42,361 bases of DNA from Lachnospiraceae bacterium (GCA_900765975.1 CAAFTS010000014.1:1-42361); one strand, 5' to 3'; shown: positions 33,920 to 42,361, counted from the stretch's first letter. Numbers and translations: made by a program. The notes: a model not told the origin generated them from the sequence alone.

Positions 33920-34726
33920 ATGAAAGAACGTTTGGATGTGCTGCTTGTAAAGCGGAATCTGGCAGAGTCCAGAGAAAAGGCAAAGGCAATTATTATGTCT
34001 GGAAATGTATTTGTTGAGGGACAGCGAGAGGATAAGGCAGGAACAACATTTTCGGAGGAAGTGCAGATTGAAATTAAGGGACATACGCTGCCTTACGTTA
34101 GTCGTGGCGGTCTGAAACTGGAGAAAGCATTGGCTAATTTCGATGTGACAGTGGAAGGAAAGGTATGTACAGATGTAGGTTCTTCTACTGGTGGTTTTAC
34201 AGATTGTATGTTACAGAATGGAGCGGTAAAAGTATTTGCAATAGATGTCGGCAGGGGACAGCTGGATTGGAAACTGCGTCAGGATGAGCGGGTTGTTTGC
34301 ATGGAAAAGACAAATATCCGTTATGTAACACCGGAAGACATCGGAGAGCCGATTGATTTTTCTTCAATCGATGTATCTTTTATCTCTTTAACTAAAGTTT
34401 TGGAACCAATCCGTAATTATTTGAAGGCGGATGGGGAGATTGTGGCATTGATTAAGCCTCAGTTTGAAGCCGGAAGAGAGAAAGTGGGAAAAAAAGGTGT
34501 TGTACGGGAGCGCAGTACACATCGGGAAGTGATTGAGAAGGTTGCAGTCTATGCACATTCTATCGGATTTGAGATTCTGAATATTGATTTTTCGCCGATT
34601 AAAGGACCGGAAGGTAATATTGAATATTTGATCCATTTGAAAAAGCATGAAGATCATGAAGTGCCGGAAATTACAGTGGATCTTAGTTCTGTTGTGGATC
34701 GTGCTTTTGAAGAACTGCAGCATTAA
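33920..34726 (+). CDS. tlyA: TlyA-family rRNA 2'-O-methyltransferase
   Basis: TlyA proteins are S-adenosylmethionine-dependent 2'-O-methyltransferases of rRNA; the Mycobacterium enzyme modifies both subunits. The N-terminal S4 RNA-binding domain (about 1-60) reads RLDVLLVKRNLAESREKAK. The FtsJ-like Rossmann domain begins with YVSRGGLKLEKALANF and the SAM motif DVGSSTGGFTDCMLQNGA. IDVGRGQLDWKLRQDERV and IDVSFISLTKVL follow. 268 residues. It is placed between dxs and nadK as in many Firmicutes, where it was once called a haemolysin (YqxC). The exact rRNA target here is unknown. Confidence 0.92.
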   Translation: MKERLDVLLVKRNLAESREKAKAIIMSGNVFVEGQREDKAGTTFSEEVQIEIKGHTLPYVSRGGLKLEKALANFDVTVEGKVCTDVGSSTGGFTDCMLQNGAVKVFAIDVGRGQLDWKLRQDERVVCMEKTNIRYVTPEDIGEPIDFSSIDVSFISLTKVLEPIRNYLKADGEIVALIKPQFEAGREKVGKKGVVRERSTHREVIEKVAVYAHSIGFEILNIDFSPIKGPEGNIEYLIHLKKHEDHEVPEITVDLSSVVDRAFEELQH

Positions 34727-34739
34727 GAGAGGAAACATT

Positions 34740-35579
34740 ATGGAGCGGTTTTATATCATTACAAACAATCTGAAAGATATAGACTACCGGATTACCAGAG
34801 AAATGAAAGCGTATATAGAAGCGAATGGAAAGGAATGCCTGCTTTGTGAGAAAGATGAAGAAGGACATATTATTCCAGAAAAAGTACCGGAGCACTGTGA
34901 TTGTGGAATTGTATTAGGTGGAGATGGAACATTGATCCGGGCAGCGCGTGAATTGATAGACTATGATATTCCGCTGTTGGGTGTGAATATGGGGACTCTA
35001 GGGTATTTGACGGAAGTAGAACTTCCAAATTACAAAGAAGCATTGGGCAGATTATTTGAATATACTCCGGAAATTGAAAAACGTATGATGATACAGGGAT
35101 GTGTTATTGGAAAACGGAGACAGGATAATATTGCAATGAATGATATTGTAATCACGCGGGAAGGCGGGCTTAGAATTGTTCATTTTAACGTCTATGTCAA
35201 TGGGTTATTTATGAGTAGTTATCAGGCAGATGGTCTGATTATATCTACACCGACAGGATCCACAGGTTACAATCTTTCGGCAGGCGGTCCGGTTGTAGAA
35301 CCAACAGCAAGTATGTTGGTTATTACACCAATCTGTTCACATGCATTGAATGCGAGCAGTGTTGTTCTTTCAGCAGAAGACACGATTGAAGTGGAGATCT
35401 GTGAAGGCAGGTATGGGCGGACAGAACGGGCTCTTGTTACATTTGATGGCGCAGAGACAGTGGCGCTGGAGTCGGGAGACCGGGTAAAAGTGCAAAAGGC
35501 AGAAGCATATACTAGGTTGATTAAACTTAGTAAAGAGAGCTTTATTAAAACAATGAGGGAAAAGATGAAAGGAAACTAA
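34740..35579 (+). CDS. nadK: NAD kinase
   Basis: NadK phosphorylates NAD to NADP, the only route to NADP. Motifs are GIVLGGDGTLIRAAR (GGDGT), VNMGTLGYLTEVE, AMNDIVITREGG (the NE/D motif, here Asn-Asp) and DGLIISTPTGSTGYNLSAGGP. 279 residues, typical. The start at 34740 follows AGAGAGG by 5 bases and gives MERFYIITN; the frame stays open back to 34647 inside tlyA but that part is unlike NadK. It is 13 bases after tlyA and 4 before argR, in a conserved tlyA-nadK-argR-recN order. Confidence 0.95.
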   Translation: MERFYIITNNLKDIDYRITREMKAYIEANGKECLLCEKDEEGHIIPEKVPEHCDCGIVLGGDGTLIRAARELIDYDIPLLGVNMGTLGYLTEVELPNYKEALGRLFEYTPEIEKRMMIQGCVIGKRRQDNIAMNDIVITREGGLRIVHFNVYVNGLFMSSYQADGLIISTPTGSTGYNLSAGGPVVEPTASMLVITPICSHALNASSVVLSAEDTIEVEICEGRYGRTERALVTFDGAETVALESGDRVKVQKAEAYTRLIKLSKESFIKTMREKMKGN

Positions 35580-35583
35580 ACGT

Positions 35584-36042
35584 ATGAAAGTGAGTCGTCA
35601 TGCAAAAATTATTGAACTGATCAATCAGTATAGTGTAGAGACACAGGAAGAATTGGCAGACCGTCTGAATGATGCCGGATTTAAAGTGACGCAGGCAACT
35701 GTTTCCAGAGATATCAGAGATCTGAAACTGACGAAAGTTTCAGTCAATGGAGGAAAACAAAAATATGTTGTTTTGAAACCGGAAGAAGATGGCATGAATG
35801 AAAAATATGTCAGGGTTTTGTGTGACGGATTTCTTTCCATGGATATGGCACAGAATATTCTTGTGATTAAGACGGTCTCTGGGATGGCCATGGCGGTTGC
35901 AGTTGCGGTTGATGCTATGAAATGGCATGAAGTTGTTGGGTGTATAGCAGGGGATGATACGATTATGTGTGCAATCCGTACTGCAGAAGACACGAGGGCT
36001 GTAATGGATAAGATTCGTAAAATTGTGTCAAAAGGTAAATAA
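35584..36042 (+). CDS. argR: Arginine repressor
   Basis: ArgR/AhrC is the arginine-dependent hexameric regulator of arginine synthesis and breakdown genes. The winged-helix DNA-binding domain (about 1-70) has TQEELADRLNDAGFKVTQATVSRDIRDLKL, of which QATVSRDIRDL is the recognition helix. The C-terminal oligomerisation and arginine-binding domain carries VVGCIAGDDTIMCAIRT with the ligand Asp pair. 152 residues, normal. No arginine genes are nearby; the argR-recN pairing is a Firmicute constant. Confidence 0.95.
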   Translation: MKVSRHAKIIELINQYSVETQEELADRLNDAGFKVTQATVSRDIRDLKLTKVSVNGGKQKYVVLKPEEDGMNEKYVRVLCDGFLSMDMAQNILVIKTVSGMAMAVAVAVDAMKWHEVVGCIAGDDTIMCAIRTAEDTRAVMDKIRKIVSKGK

Positions 36043-36044
36043 TT

Positions 36045-37721
36045 ATGTTAGAAAATTTACATGTAAAAAACTTGGCCTTAATTGATGAGATTGAGGTGGA
36101 TTTTCATCCCGGTTTAAATATTTTGACTGGTGAAACAGGTGCAGGAAAATCTATTCTTTTAGGCTCTGTGAATTTGGCACTGGGAGGTCGCTATACAGCG
36201 GATCTGCTTCGGACAGGAAGTAAGTTTGGACTGGTAGAATTAACATTTTTAGTTGAAAATGAAACAATTATAGAACAACTTGGAAAGTTGGATATCTATC
36301 CGGAAGATGGGCGGATCACTTTAAGCCGTAAATTAATGAAAGGCAGAAGTACCAGTAAAATCAATGGAGAAACGGTTAGTATGAGCACTTTAAAAGATGT
36401 TGCAAGTATGCTCATAGATATACATGGACAGCATGAACACCAATCTCTTTTGCATAAGAAAAATCATTTGGCTTTTCTGGACCTTTATGCCAGGGATTCG
36501 GTTTCTGGTTTAAAAGAAGAAACCGCAGAGGCATATCGAGTATATCAGCGCTGTAAGCGCAAATTAGAAGAATCCAGTATGGACGAGAGAGAACGGCAAA
36601 AAGAATTGTCTCTGACAGAATTTGAGGTTAATGAAATTGAAGAAGCAGATTTATCGGAGGGAGAAGATGAAGAATTAGAACAGACTTACCGACGAATGCT
36701 TGATGGCAAAAAAATAACGGAAGGAATCGCAGAGGCTTATCAATATACAAGCGAAGATGCCTCTGGAAATGCCAGTGACTATTTGAGCCGTGCAATTCGT
36801 GCACTTCAGGAAGCTGCAGAGTGTGATGAACAAGGTGACTCTCTTTATTCTCAGCTCTTAGAAATTGATAGTCTGCTTAATGATTTCAATCGGGAATTAT
36901 CTGATTATGCAAAATCGTTTGAGTTTTCAGAAGAAGAGTATTATGATACAGAAAATCGGCTGAATGAAATAAATCATTTAAAGGCAAAATATGGAAACTC
37001 CGTAAAAGATATATTGGAATATTGTGAAGAAAAAAAGCAAAGACTAAAAGAACTGGAAGATTATGAAAATTATATATTAAATTTGCATGAACAACTGGAA
37101 AATGCAGAAAAAAAATATCGTAAAACAGCTTCAGAACTTAGCAAAAAACGACAAAATGCAGCGAAAAATTTTGTCGATGAAATTAGAAGTGGTCTTGCTG
37201 ATTTGAATTTTCTTGATATACAGTTTGAGATGCGGTTTACAGAATTGTCTGCATATACAGCTGGTGGAATGGATGAAGCGGAGTTTTATCTGTCTGCAAA
37301 TCCCGGAGAGGCACTGCGTCCGATGGGATTGGCGGCTTCCGGGGGAGAATTATCCAGAATTATGCTGGTGATCAAGAGTGTGCTTGCAGACAGAGAGGAT
37401 ACGCCGACATTGATATTTGATGAGATTGATACCGGAATCAGTGGAATTACCGCGGGTAAGGTGGCTGAAAAGATGCATCTTATCGGAGCCTCGAGACAGG
37501 TACTTTGTATTACGCATTTGGCGCAGATTGCGGCAATGGCAGATACGCATTACCGAATCGAAAAATCTTCACAAGAACATTCTACGAATACGGAAATTTA
37601 TGAGTTAGAAGAAAAAGAGTCGATTGAGGAACTTGCAAGACTTCTGGGAGGAGCAAAGGTTACGGAAAGCATTTTGGAAAGTGCGAAAGAAATGAAAACA
37701 TTGGCAAAGTGTGAAAGATAA
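36045..37721 (+). CDS. recN: DNA repair protein RecN
   Basis: RecN is an SMC-like ATPase that acts early in double-strand break repair. Walker A is GETGAGKS (about residues 30-37), and the signature and Walker B motifs are ASGGELSRIMLVIKSVL and TLIFDEIDTGISG. The D-loop/switch region has CITHLAQIAAMADTHYRI. Between the halves lies a coiled coil (about 160-370) with the short hinge typical of RecN. 558 residues. It starts 3 bases after argR and is followed by a strong terminator that closes the nusB-recN run. Confidence 0.96.
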   Translation: MLENLHVKNLALIDEIEVDFHPGLNILTGETGAGKSILLGSVNLALGGRYTADLLRTGSKFGLVELTFLVENETIIEQLGKLDIYPEDGRITLSRKLMKGRSTSKINGETVSMSTLKDVASMLIDIHGQHEHQSLLHKKNHLAFLDLYARDSVSGLKEETAEAYRVYQRCKRKLEESSMDERERQKELSLTEFEVNEIEEADLSEGEDEELEQTYRRMLDGKKITEGIAEAYQYTSEDASGNASDYLSRAIRALQEAAECDEQGDSLYSQLLEIDSLLNDFNRELSDYAKSFEFSEEEYYDTENRLNEINHLKAKYGNSVKDILEYCEEKKQRLKELEDYENYILNLHEQLENAEKKYRKTASELSKKRQNAAKNFVDEIRSGLADLNFLDIQFEMRFTELSAYTAGGMDEAEFYLSANPGEALRPMGLAASGGELSRIMLVIKSVLADREDTPTLIFDEIDTGISGITAGKVAEKMHLIGASRQVLCITHLAQIAAMADTHYRIEKSSQEHSTNTEIYELEEKESIEELARLLGGAKVTESILESAKEMKTLAKCER

Positions 37722-37755
37722 TACCAGTGTGAAATAGAGAAAAGTGTCACATACT

Positions 37756-37808
37756 AAAACGGACATCGGAAATCAGTAATGATGAATCGAATGTCCGTTT
37801 TTCTTTTT
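37756..37808 (+). terminator. Terminator of recN
   Basis: AAAACGGACAT (37756-37766) pairs perfectly with ATGTCCGTTTT (37791-37801) around a 24-base loop and is followed by TTCTTTTT. The large loop is unusual, but the 11-bp stem and T-run are convincing. Confidence 0.85.
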
Positions 37809-37832
37809 AATTAAGATAGAAAGGACGTGTAT

Positions 37833-38894
37833 GTGGTGTATAAAAATAAGAAAAAAATAATACTTTTTACATTTTTTTGCGTTTCTGTATTTTTTTCCGG
37901 ATACTTGGGATGGTCTTATGCAGTTGAAGTGCCGCAGGAAGAGGTGAGTACGGAAAAAATCGATGAAAGTACAGTGCTTGTCGGCGGCATGCCGGTTGGA
38001 ATATATATGGAAACAGAAGGGGTACTTGTATTGGATACGCAAAGTATTCAGGGGATACATGGCGAAGTTCACAATCCGGCTCGGAATTTGGTGAAAGCTG
38101 GTGATTATATTATTGCTGTAAATGGGAAAATCATTCCGGACAAAAAATCATTGATTCAAGTCTTACATGAAATGGATGAAAAAGATGTTGTGTTGAAACT
38201 GAGGCGTCAAAATGAGGTTCTGGAAGTAAAAATGGAAGCTGTAGAATGTGACGGTAATGAATATAAACTTGGAATCTGGGTCCGAGATAATGTACAGGGA
38301 CTTGGTACAGTTACGTTTCTTACGGGAAATAGTCAATATGGTGCCTTAGGACATGGGATTCATGATGTAGATACCAATGTTCTGATGGATATACAAGAAG
38401 GGAGTCTGTATCGAACCAGTATTCGCTCTGTGGTTAAAGGTGAAAATGGAATTCCCGGAAGTATGGAAGGAATGATTGTATATAATGAATATAATCGTTT
38501 GGGAACAGTTGAGAAAAATACGGAAGCGGGGATATATGGAACAATTCAGGATATTGGACCATTGTTCGAAGAACAGATTCCGGTTCGTGTTGCCCAAAAA
38601 GAAGAAATTGAAGTTGGGAATGCTAAGATCCGTTGCTTTTTAGATGGAAAAATTCAAGAATATGAGATCCAGATAATGGATGTGGATTATAATGCGAAAG
38701 AAATCAATAAGGGTATCGTTCTACAGGTAACAGATCCGAGGTTGCTGGAAGAAACCGGCGGGATTATACAAGGTATGAGTGGGTCTCCTATTTTACAGAA
38801 TGGGAAATTAATCGGAGCGGTTACCCATGTATTTGTTAATGATCCATCCAAGGGATATGGAATTTTCGCAGAGACAATGTTACGCCAATTGTAA
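37833..38894 (+). CDS. spoIVB: SpoIVB serine peptidase
   Basis: SpoIVB is made in the forespore, crosses into the intermembrane space and cleaves SpoIVFA to trigger processing of pro-sigma-K in the mother cell. An N-terminal membrane anchor/signal (about 9-27) precedes a PDZ domain (about 60-135, with VKAGDYIIAVNGKII). The S55 peptidase domain has GALGHGIHDVDTN (His174), VTDPRLLEETG (Asp301) and IIQGMSGSPILQNGKLIGAV (Ser316). The Asp-Ser distance of 15 equals that in Bacillus. About 353 residues. The start is a GTG at 37833 or 37836, 7-10 bases after AAAGGA; the GTG at 37827 is too close. It lies directly ahead of spo0A, as in other endospore formers. Confidence 0.94.
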   Translation: MVYKNKKKIILFTFFCVSVFFSGYLGWSYAVEVPQEEVSTEKIDESTVLVGGMPVGIYMETEGVLVLDTQSIQGIHGEVHNPARNLVKAGDYIIAVNGKIIPDKKSLIQVLHEMDEKDVVLKLRRQNEVLEVKMEAVECDGNEYKLGIWVRDNVQGLGTVTFLTGNSQYGALGHGIHDVDTNVLMDIQEGSLYRTSIRSVVKGENGIPGSMEGMIVYNEYNRLGTVEKNTEAGIYGTIQDIGPLFEEQIPVRVAQKEEIEVGNAKIRCFLDGKIQEYEIQIMDVDYNAKEINKGIVLQVTDPRLLEETGGIIQGMSGSPILQNGKLIGAVTHVFVNDPSKGYGIFAETMLRQL

Positions 38895-38943
38895 AATACT
38901 GTCAAAAGATAGAGGTTACAAAAGAATAAAAAACCCCCAAAAA

Positions 38944-38962
38944 GTCGACATTCTTTGTCGAA
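38944..38962 (+). promoter_or_regulatory. Pair of Spo0A boxes upstream of spo0A
   Basis: TGTCGAA (38956-38962, + strand) is a perfect 0A box. TGTCGAC, read on the - strand at 38950-38944, matches 6 of 7 bases. The two face away from each other with 5 bases between, about 20 bases upstream of the spo0A -35. Autoregulation of spo0A through 0A boxes is established in Bacillus. Confidence 0.7.
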
Positions 38963-38981
38963 TTGGCACGGATAAATATCC

Positions 38982-39011
38982 TTGATTTCTGCATAATTAT
39001 ACAAGTATAAT
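38982..39011 (+). promoter_or_regulatory. Promoter of spo0A
   Basis: TTGATT (38982-38987), 18 bases, TATAAT (39006-39011). Transcription should start near 39018, 50 bases ahead of the gene. I do not see a clear sigma-H promoter, the second promoter of spo0A in Bacillus. Confidence 0.65.
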
Positions 39012-39067
39012 GGTCTAAGTGGTGTTTCTTTAGTTCGGGCTTCAAGTTATAGGAGGATTAGGGGATT

Positions 39068-39856
39068 ATGGAGCATTTGAACGTGGCCATCGCAGACGAT
39101 AATGAAAGAATTTTAGACATGTTGGAAGAGGTGATCAACATGGACAAAGATTTAAAAGTTGTTGGAAAAGCAAAAAATGGGGAAGAGATGTGTCAGATTA
39201 TCAAGAATAAAGAACCAGATGTTGTTCTTCTTGATTTGATTATGCCGAAAATGGATGGTCTGGCAGTTATGGAAAAAGTAAATCATGATAATACAGGCAT
39301 GAAACATCCGCATTTTATTGTTGTTACTGCAGTTGGTCAGGAGAAAATTACAGAAGATGCTTTTAACAAAGGTGCAAATTACTATATTATGAAACCATTT
39401 AATAATAAGGTACTAGTAGATCGGATAAAGACTGTAAGCAGAGTGTTCCAAAATCACGAAAGAAAAAATGAAGAAACAATGGAGACAACCCAGATTCGGG
39501 AAGAGGATCTGGAAACACGAGTAACGAATATGCTGCACGAAATCGGGATACCGGCGCATATTAAAGGGTATCATTATTTGCGGGATGCGATTATGATGGC
39601 GGTGGAAGATATGGATGTTTTAAACGCAATTACAAAAATTTTATATCCGACAGTTGCAAAAAAATATCAGACAACATCTAGCAGAGTAGAACGAGCAATC
39701 CGTCATGCAATAGAAGTGGCGTGGAGCAGAGGAAAACTGGATACTTTAGATGAACTTTTTGGATATACTGTCAGTAACGGGAAAGGGAAACCGACAAATT
39801 CAGAATTTATAGCTCTGATCTCGGATACAATTCAGCTGGAGTATAAACACAAATAA
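39068..39856 (+). CDS. spo0A: Sporulation master regulator Spo0A
   Basis: Spo0A is the response regulator that commits the cell to sporulation. The receiver domain (about 1-125) has the acidic pocket [14 protein letters not shown], the phosphorylated Asp56 in [13 protein letters not shown], and the conserved Lys in YYIMKPFNN. After a charged linker (about 130-150) the C-terminal DNA-binding domain carries the family's recognition sequence [20 protein letters not shown]. 262 residues, essentially the Bacillus length. AGGAGG precedes the ATG by 11 bases. As in most Clostridia no phosphorelay genes are nearby; orphan kinases probably phosphorylate it directly. Confidence 0.97.
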   Translation: MEHLNVAIADDNERILDMLEEVINMDKDLKVVGKAKNGEEMCQIIKNKEPDVVLLDLIMPKMDGLAVMEKVNHDNTGMKHPHFIVVTAVGQEKITEDAFNKGANYYIMKPFNNKVLVDRIKTVSRVFQNHERKNEETMETTQIREEDLETRVTNMLHEIGIPAHIKGYHYLRDAIMMAVEDMDVLNAITKILYPTVAKKYQTTSSRVERAIRHAIEVAWSRGKLDTLDELFGYTVSNGKGKPTNSEFIALISDTIQLEYKHK

Positions 39857-39863
39857 TTAAATC

Positions 39864-39892
39864 TTTTCAAGTGCTTTGAAATGCGGTATAAT
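39864..39892 (+). promoter_or_regulatory. Promoter of glgA with overlapping inverted repeat
   Basis: TTTTCA (39864-39869), 17 bases, TATAAT (39887-39892). TTTCAA (39865-39870) and TTGAAA (39876-39881) are inverted repeats with 5 bases between and overlap the -35, an operator-like arrangement. No terminator separates spo0A from this promoter. Confidence 0.55.
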
Positions 39893-39936
39893 AATAAACA
39901 GAATTGCTGAAGAATGAAGAAAGTGGAGGAGTTATC

Positions 39937-41385
39937 ATGAGAAATATTTTATTTGTATCTTCAGAATGTGTGCCGTTTATTAAAACTGGAGGATTGGCAG
40001 ATGTAGTGGGGTCACTGCCAAAATATTTTGACAAAAGTAAATATGATGTGCGTGTTGTTTTGCCAAAGTATAACTGCATGTTTCAGAAATGGAAAGATAT
40101 GATGGAATATGTAGATCATTTCTACATGAATCTGGCAGGGGAAGATCGTTATGTAGGAATTATGAAATGTGAATATGAGGGAATTACATTTTATTTTATC
40201 GACAACGAGTATTACTTTAACGGTTTTGCACCGTACGATGGAGATCCGAGATGGAATATCGAAAAATTTGCATTTTTTTCAAAAGCAGTTTTGAGTATTC
40301 TTCCGGTGATTGATTTTCGCCCAGAATTGATTCATTGTCATGACTGGCAGACTGGTCTGGTTCCGGTTTATTTGGATAATTTCCGTTATATGGGAGAGTA
40401 TTACAGAGGAATTAAGACGGTAATGACAATACATAATTTAAAATTCCAGGGTGTCTGGGATACAAAGACAGTTCGGGAAATCACAGGATTGCCGGAGTAC
40501 TATTTTGTGCCAGATAAGATGGAGGCTTATAAAGATGCTAATCTGTTAAAGGGCGGTATTGTTTATGCAGATAAAGTGACGACAGTAAGTCAGACATATG
40601 CACAGGAGATTAAGACACCATTCTATGGAGAGGCTTTGGATGGGCTGATGAATGCGAGATCCAATGACTTGTGGGGGATTGTGAATGGTTTGGATTACAA
40701 TGAGTGGAATCCAGAAACAGATCCGAAGATTTATAAGAATTTTACTGCAGAGAATTTCCGTAAAAATAAAGTAATTAATAAGACTGAACTTCAGAGAGAA
40801 CTTGGGTTGGAAGTCAATCCGAAAGTCATGATGATAGGAATGATTTCCCGTTTGACAGACCAGAAAGGTTTTGATTTGATTGATTATATGATGGATGAAA
40901 TGTGTCAGGATGCAGTGCAGATTGTTGTTCTGGGAACTGGAGAAGCAAAGTATGAGAATATGTTCCGTCATTTTGCTTGGAAATATTCTGGTAAAGTATC
41001 TGCAAATATTTATTATTCAGATGAAATGTCACATAAGATTTATGCATCTTGTGACGCATTTTTGATGCCGTCTCTGTTTGAGCCATGCGGACTGAGTCAG
41101 TTGATGAGCCTGCGTTATGGAACACTGCCGATCGTGCGTGAGACAGGAGGACTGAAAGATACTGTAGAGCCATATAATGAGTTTGATAAAACTGGTACAG
41201 GATTTAGTTTTACAAATTACAATGCCCATGAAATGTTAAATACAGTTCGTTATGCAGAGCAGATTTATTATGATAAAAAGAGAGATTGGAATAAGATTGT
41301 TGAACGGGCGATGTGTGCAGACTTTTCATGGTATAATTCGGCAAATAAATACCAGGAATTATATCAGAGTCTGCTTGGAGAGTAA
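39937..41385 (+). CDS. glgA: Glycogen synthase (ADP-glucose type)
   Basis: GlgA (GT5 family) transfers glucose from ADP-glucose to growing alpha-1,4-glucan. The N-terminal domain begins with NILFVSSECVPFIKTGGLADVVGSLP, of which KTGGLADVVG binds ADP-glucose. IHCHDWQTGLVPVYL and TIHNLKFQGVWD follow. The C-terminal domain has MIGMISRLTDQKGFDL and the catalytic PSLFEPCGLSQLMSLRYGTLPIVRETGGL region (EPCGLSQ holds the conserved Glu). 482 residues, normal. The start at 39937 follows GTGGAGGAG; the upstream ATG at 39904 lacks a site. No other glg genes are present; it stands alone between spo0A and metF. Confidence 0.94.
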   Translation: MRNILFVSSECVPFIKTGGLADVVGSLPKYFDKSKYDVRVVLPKYNCMFQKWKDMMEYVDHFYMNLAGEDRYVGIMKCEYEGITFYFIDNEYYFNGFAPYDGDPRWNIEKFAFFSKAVLSILPVIDFRPELIHCHDWQTGLVPVYLDNFRYMGEYYRGIKTVMTIHNLKFQGVWDTKTVREITGLPEYYFVPDKMEAYKDANLLKGGIVYADKVTTVSQTYAQEIKTPFYGEALDGLMNARSNDLWGIVNGLDYNEWNPETDPKIYKNFTAENFRKNKVINKTELQRELGLEVNPKVMMIGMISRLTDQKGFDLIDYMMDEMCQDAVQIVVLGTGEAKYENMFRHFAWKYSGKVSANIYYSDEMSHKIYASCDAFLMPSLFEPCGLSQLMSLRYGTLPIVRETGGLKDTVEPYNEFDKTGTGFSFTNYNAHEMLNTVRYAEQIYYDKKRDWNKIVERAMCADFSWYNSANKYQELYQSLLGE

Positions 41386-41415
41386 TATTTAGAGAGACAT
41401 ACAAAGGAGGAAAAC

Positions 41416-42285
41416 ATGAAAATTATTCACAGACTGAACGAGGAAGGCATACATATATCATTTGAGGTTTTTCCTCCAAAAACGGATGCGGGATTTCAAA
41501 AAGTATTGCAGGCAACGGAGAAAATAGCAGAACTCAAGCCGGCTTATATTAGCGTGACTTACGGAGCGGGTGGCGGTACAAGTAAAAATACTGCGAAGAT
41601 CGCATCTCATATTAAAAATAACCTGGGTGTGGAGAGTCTTGCACATCTGACTTGTGCTTCTTCTACTAAAGAGGAAGTTCAGGTTGTGATTGAAAATCTC
41701 AAAGCATTAGGAATTGAAAATATTCTTGCATTGCGCGGGGATATTCCGGAGGGAATGACATTTCCTACGGGGGATCGATATCATTATGCTTATGAGCTGG
41801 TGGAAGCAATTCGAAAATCAGGTGATTTTTGTATCGGTGCGGCATGTTATCCGGAAGGACATGTGGAAAATGAACACAAAGAGGATGATATCAAATACTT
41901 AAAACAAAAGGTGGATAGCGGGGTGGATTTCCTGACTACGCAGATGTTTTTCGACAATGATATCCATTATAATTTTCTGTATCGGATCAGAGAGGCGGAG
42001 ATTACAGTACCGGTACTTCCGGGAATTATGCCGATTACAAGTGCCGCGCAGATGAAACGAAGCCAGGAACTGTCAGGAACGGTTTTCCCACGCAGATTCC
42101 TTTCTATTTTGGATCGGTTTGGAGATTATCCGGATGCAATGATGCAGGCAGGGATTGCATATGCAACAGACCAGATTATTGATTTACTTGCTAATGGAGT
42201 AAAGAATATTCACATTTATTCGATGAATAAACCAGAAGTTGCAGTCAAGATTATGGAGAATCTCTCCGAGGTAATAAAATGCTGA
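41416..42285 (+). CDS. metF: Methylenetetrahydrofolate reductase
   Basis: MetF reduces 5,10-methylene-THF to 5-methyl-THF, the methyl donor for methionine synthase. The TIM-barrel protein has SFEVFPPKTDAGF (catalytic Glu), YISVTYGAGGGTSKNT, LAHLTCASSTKEE, ILALRGDIPEG and FLTTQMFFDNDIHYNF, all family motifs. 289 residues, normal for the single-domain bacterial enzyme. AAAGGAGG precedes the ATG. Its stop overlaps the next gene, a probable methionine-synthase activation protein. In acetogenic relatives MetF also serves the Wood-Ljungdahl route, but the neighbour points to methionine synthesis here. Confidence 0.95.
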   Translation: MKIIHRLNEEGIHISFEVFPPKTDAGFQKVLQATEKIAELKPAYISVTYGAGGGTSKNTAKIASHIKNNLGVESLAHLTCASSTKEEVQVVIENLKALGIENILALRGDIPEGMTFPTGDRYHYAYELVEAIRKSGDFCIGAACYPEGHVENEHKEDDIKYLKQKVDSGVDFLTTQMFFDNDIHYNFLYRIREAEITVPVLPGIMPITSAAQMKRSQELSGTVFPRRFLSILDRFGDYPDAMMQAGIAYATDQIIDLLANGVKNIHIYSMNKPEVAVKIMENLSEVIKC

Positions 42286-42361
42286 TGAACAGGGATCATG
42301 ACCGATTGAAAAAAGAGGCCGTACGTTACCTGGGATATGGAAGAAATGCGGTAGATGAAAA
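42279..42361 (+). CDS. Start of probable methionine synthase activation-domain protein (cut by window edge)
   Basis: A new reading frame opens at the ATG at 42279, overlapping the metF stop by 7 bases, with GAGGT (42268-42272) 6 bases ahead. It is open to the end of the window. The first 27 residues include RLKKEAVRYLGYGRNAVDE, which resembles the N-terminus of the stand-alone vitamin B12-dependent methionine synthase activation proteins found after metF in Clostridia. An ATG at 42285 is an alternative start. The family call rests on a short segment and on position only. Confidence 0.6.
   Translation, partial: MLMNRDHDRLKKEAVRYLGYGRNAVDE

Overview
The window is a stretch of core chromosome from a spore-forming, low-to-moderate-GC Firmicute of class Clostridia, most likely family Lachnospiraceae (a Dorea/Blautia/Coprococcus-type gut anaerobe). 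This rests on gene content and order: gpr-spoIIP, the complete spoIIIA operon, spoIVB-spo0A, a type IIA topoisomerase pair ahead of the rimP-nusA-infB operon, and glgA-metF after spo0A. I see no rRNA, tRNA, insertion sequence, prophage, CRISPR array or plasmid gene. Almost every gene is on the + strand; only rpsT is on the - strand. There is no gene-free stretch longer than about 280 bases.

Layout. 1-1900: branched-chain amino-acid synthesis (ilvN, ilvC). 1908-2360: rpsT on the - strand. 2420-4647: the spore genes gpr and spoIIP. 4783-8963: type IIA topoisomerase subunits B and A; the A subunit lacks a recognisable GyrA box, so the pair is probably topoisomerase IV. 8988-19092: a long translation operon (rimP, nusA, rnpM, ylxQ, infB, rbfA, nrnA, truB, ribF) ending in a Na/phosphate cotransporter gene. 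19107-21919: rpsO and pnp, each with its own promoter and structured leader. 21997-26864: spoIIIAA-AH behind a sigma-E-like promoter. 26869-29061: prfC and an Asp23-family gene. 29265-37721: a tightly packed run nusB-xseA-xseB-ispA-dxs-tlyA-nadK-argR-recN. 37833-39856: spoIVB and spo0A, the latter behind a pair of 0A boxes. 39937-42361: glgA, metF and the start of a probable methionine-synthase activation gene cut by the window edge.

How the genes fit together. Three themes interleave: (i) ribosome biogenesis, translation and RNA decay (RimP, NusA, IF2, RbfA, TruB, S15, S20, PNPase, NrnA, RF3, NusB); (ii) sporulation, from the master switch Spo0A through SpoIIP engulfment, the SpoIIIA channel and SpoIVB signalling to germination protease; (iii) housekeeping metabolism and DNA repair (MEP isoprenoids, NADP, FAD, exonuclease VII, RecN).

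No gene cluster here looks like an undescribed system. The observations most worth testing are regulatory: two CodY-box-like sites 21 bp apart at the rimP-nusA-infB promoter, with a weaker one at ilvN; a 23-bp stem in the pnp leader that resembles an RNase III processing site; candidate autoregulatory leaders for S15 and S20; and inverted repeats laid over several promoters. All domain calls come from reading the translated sequence. No database search was run.
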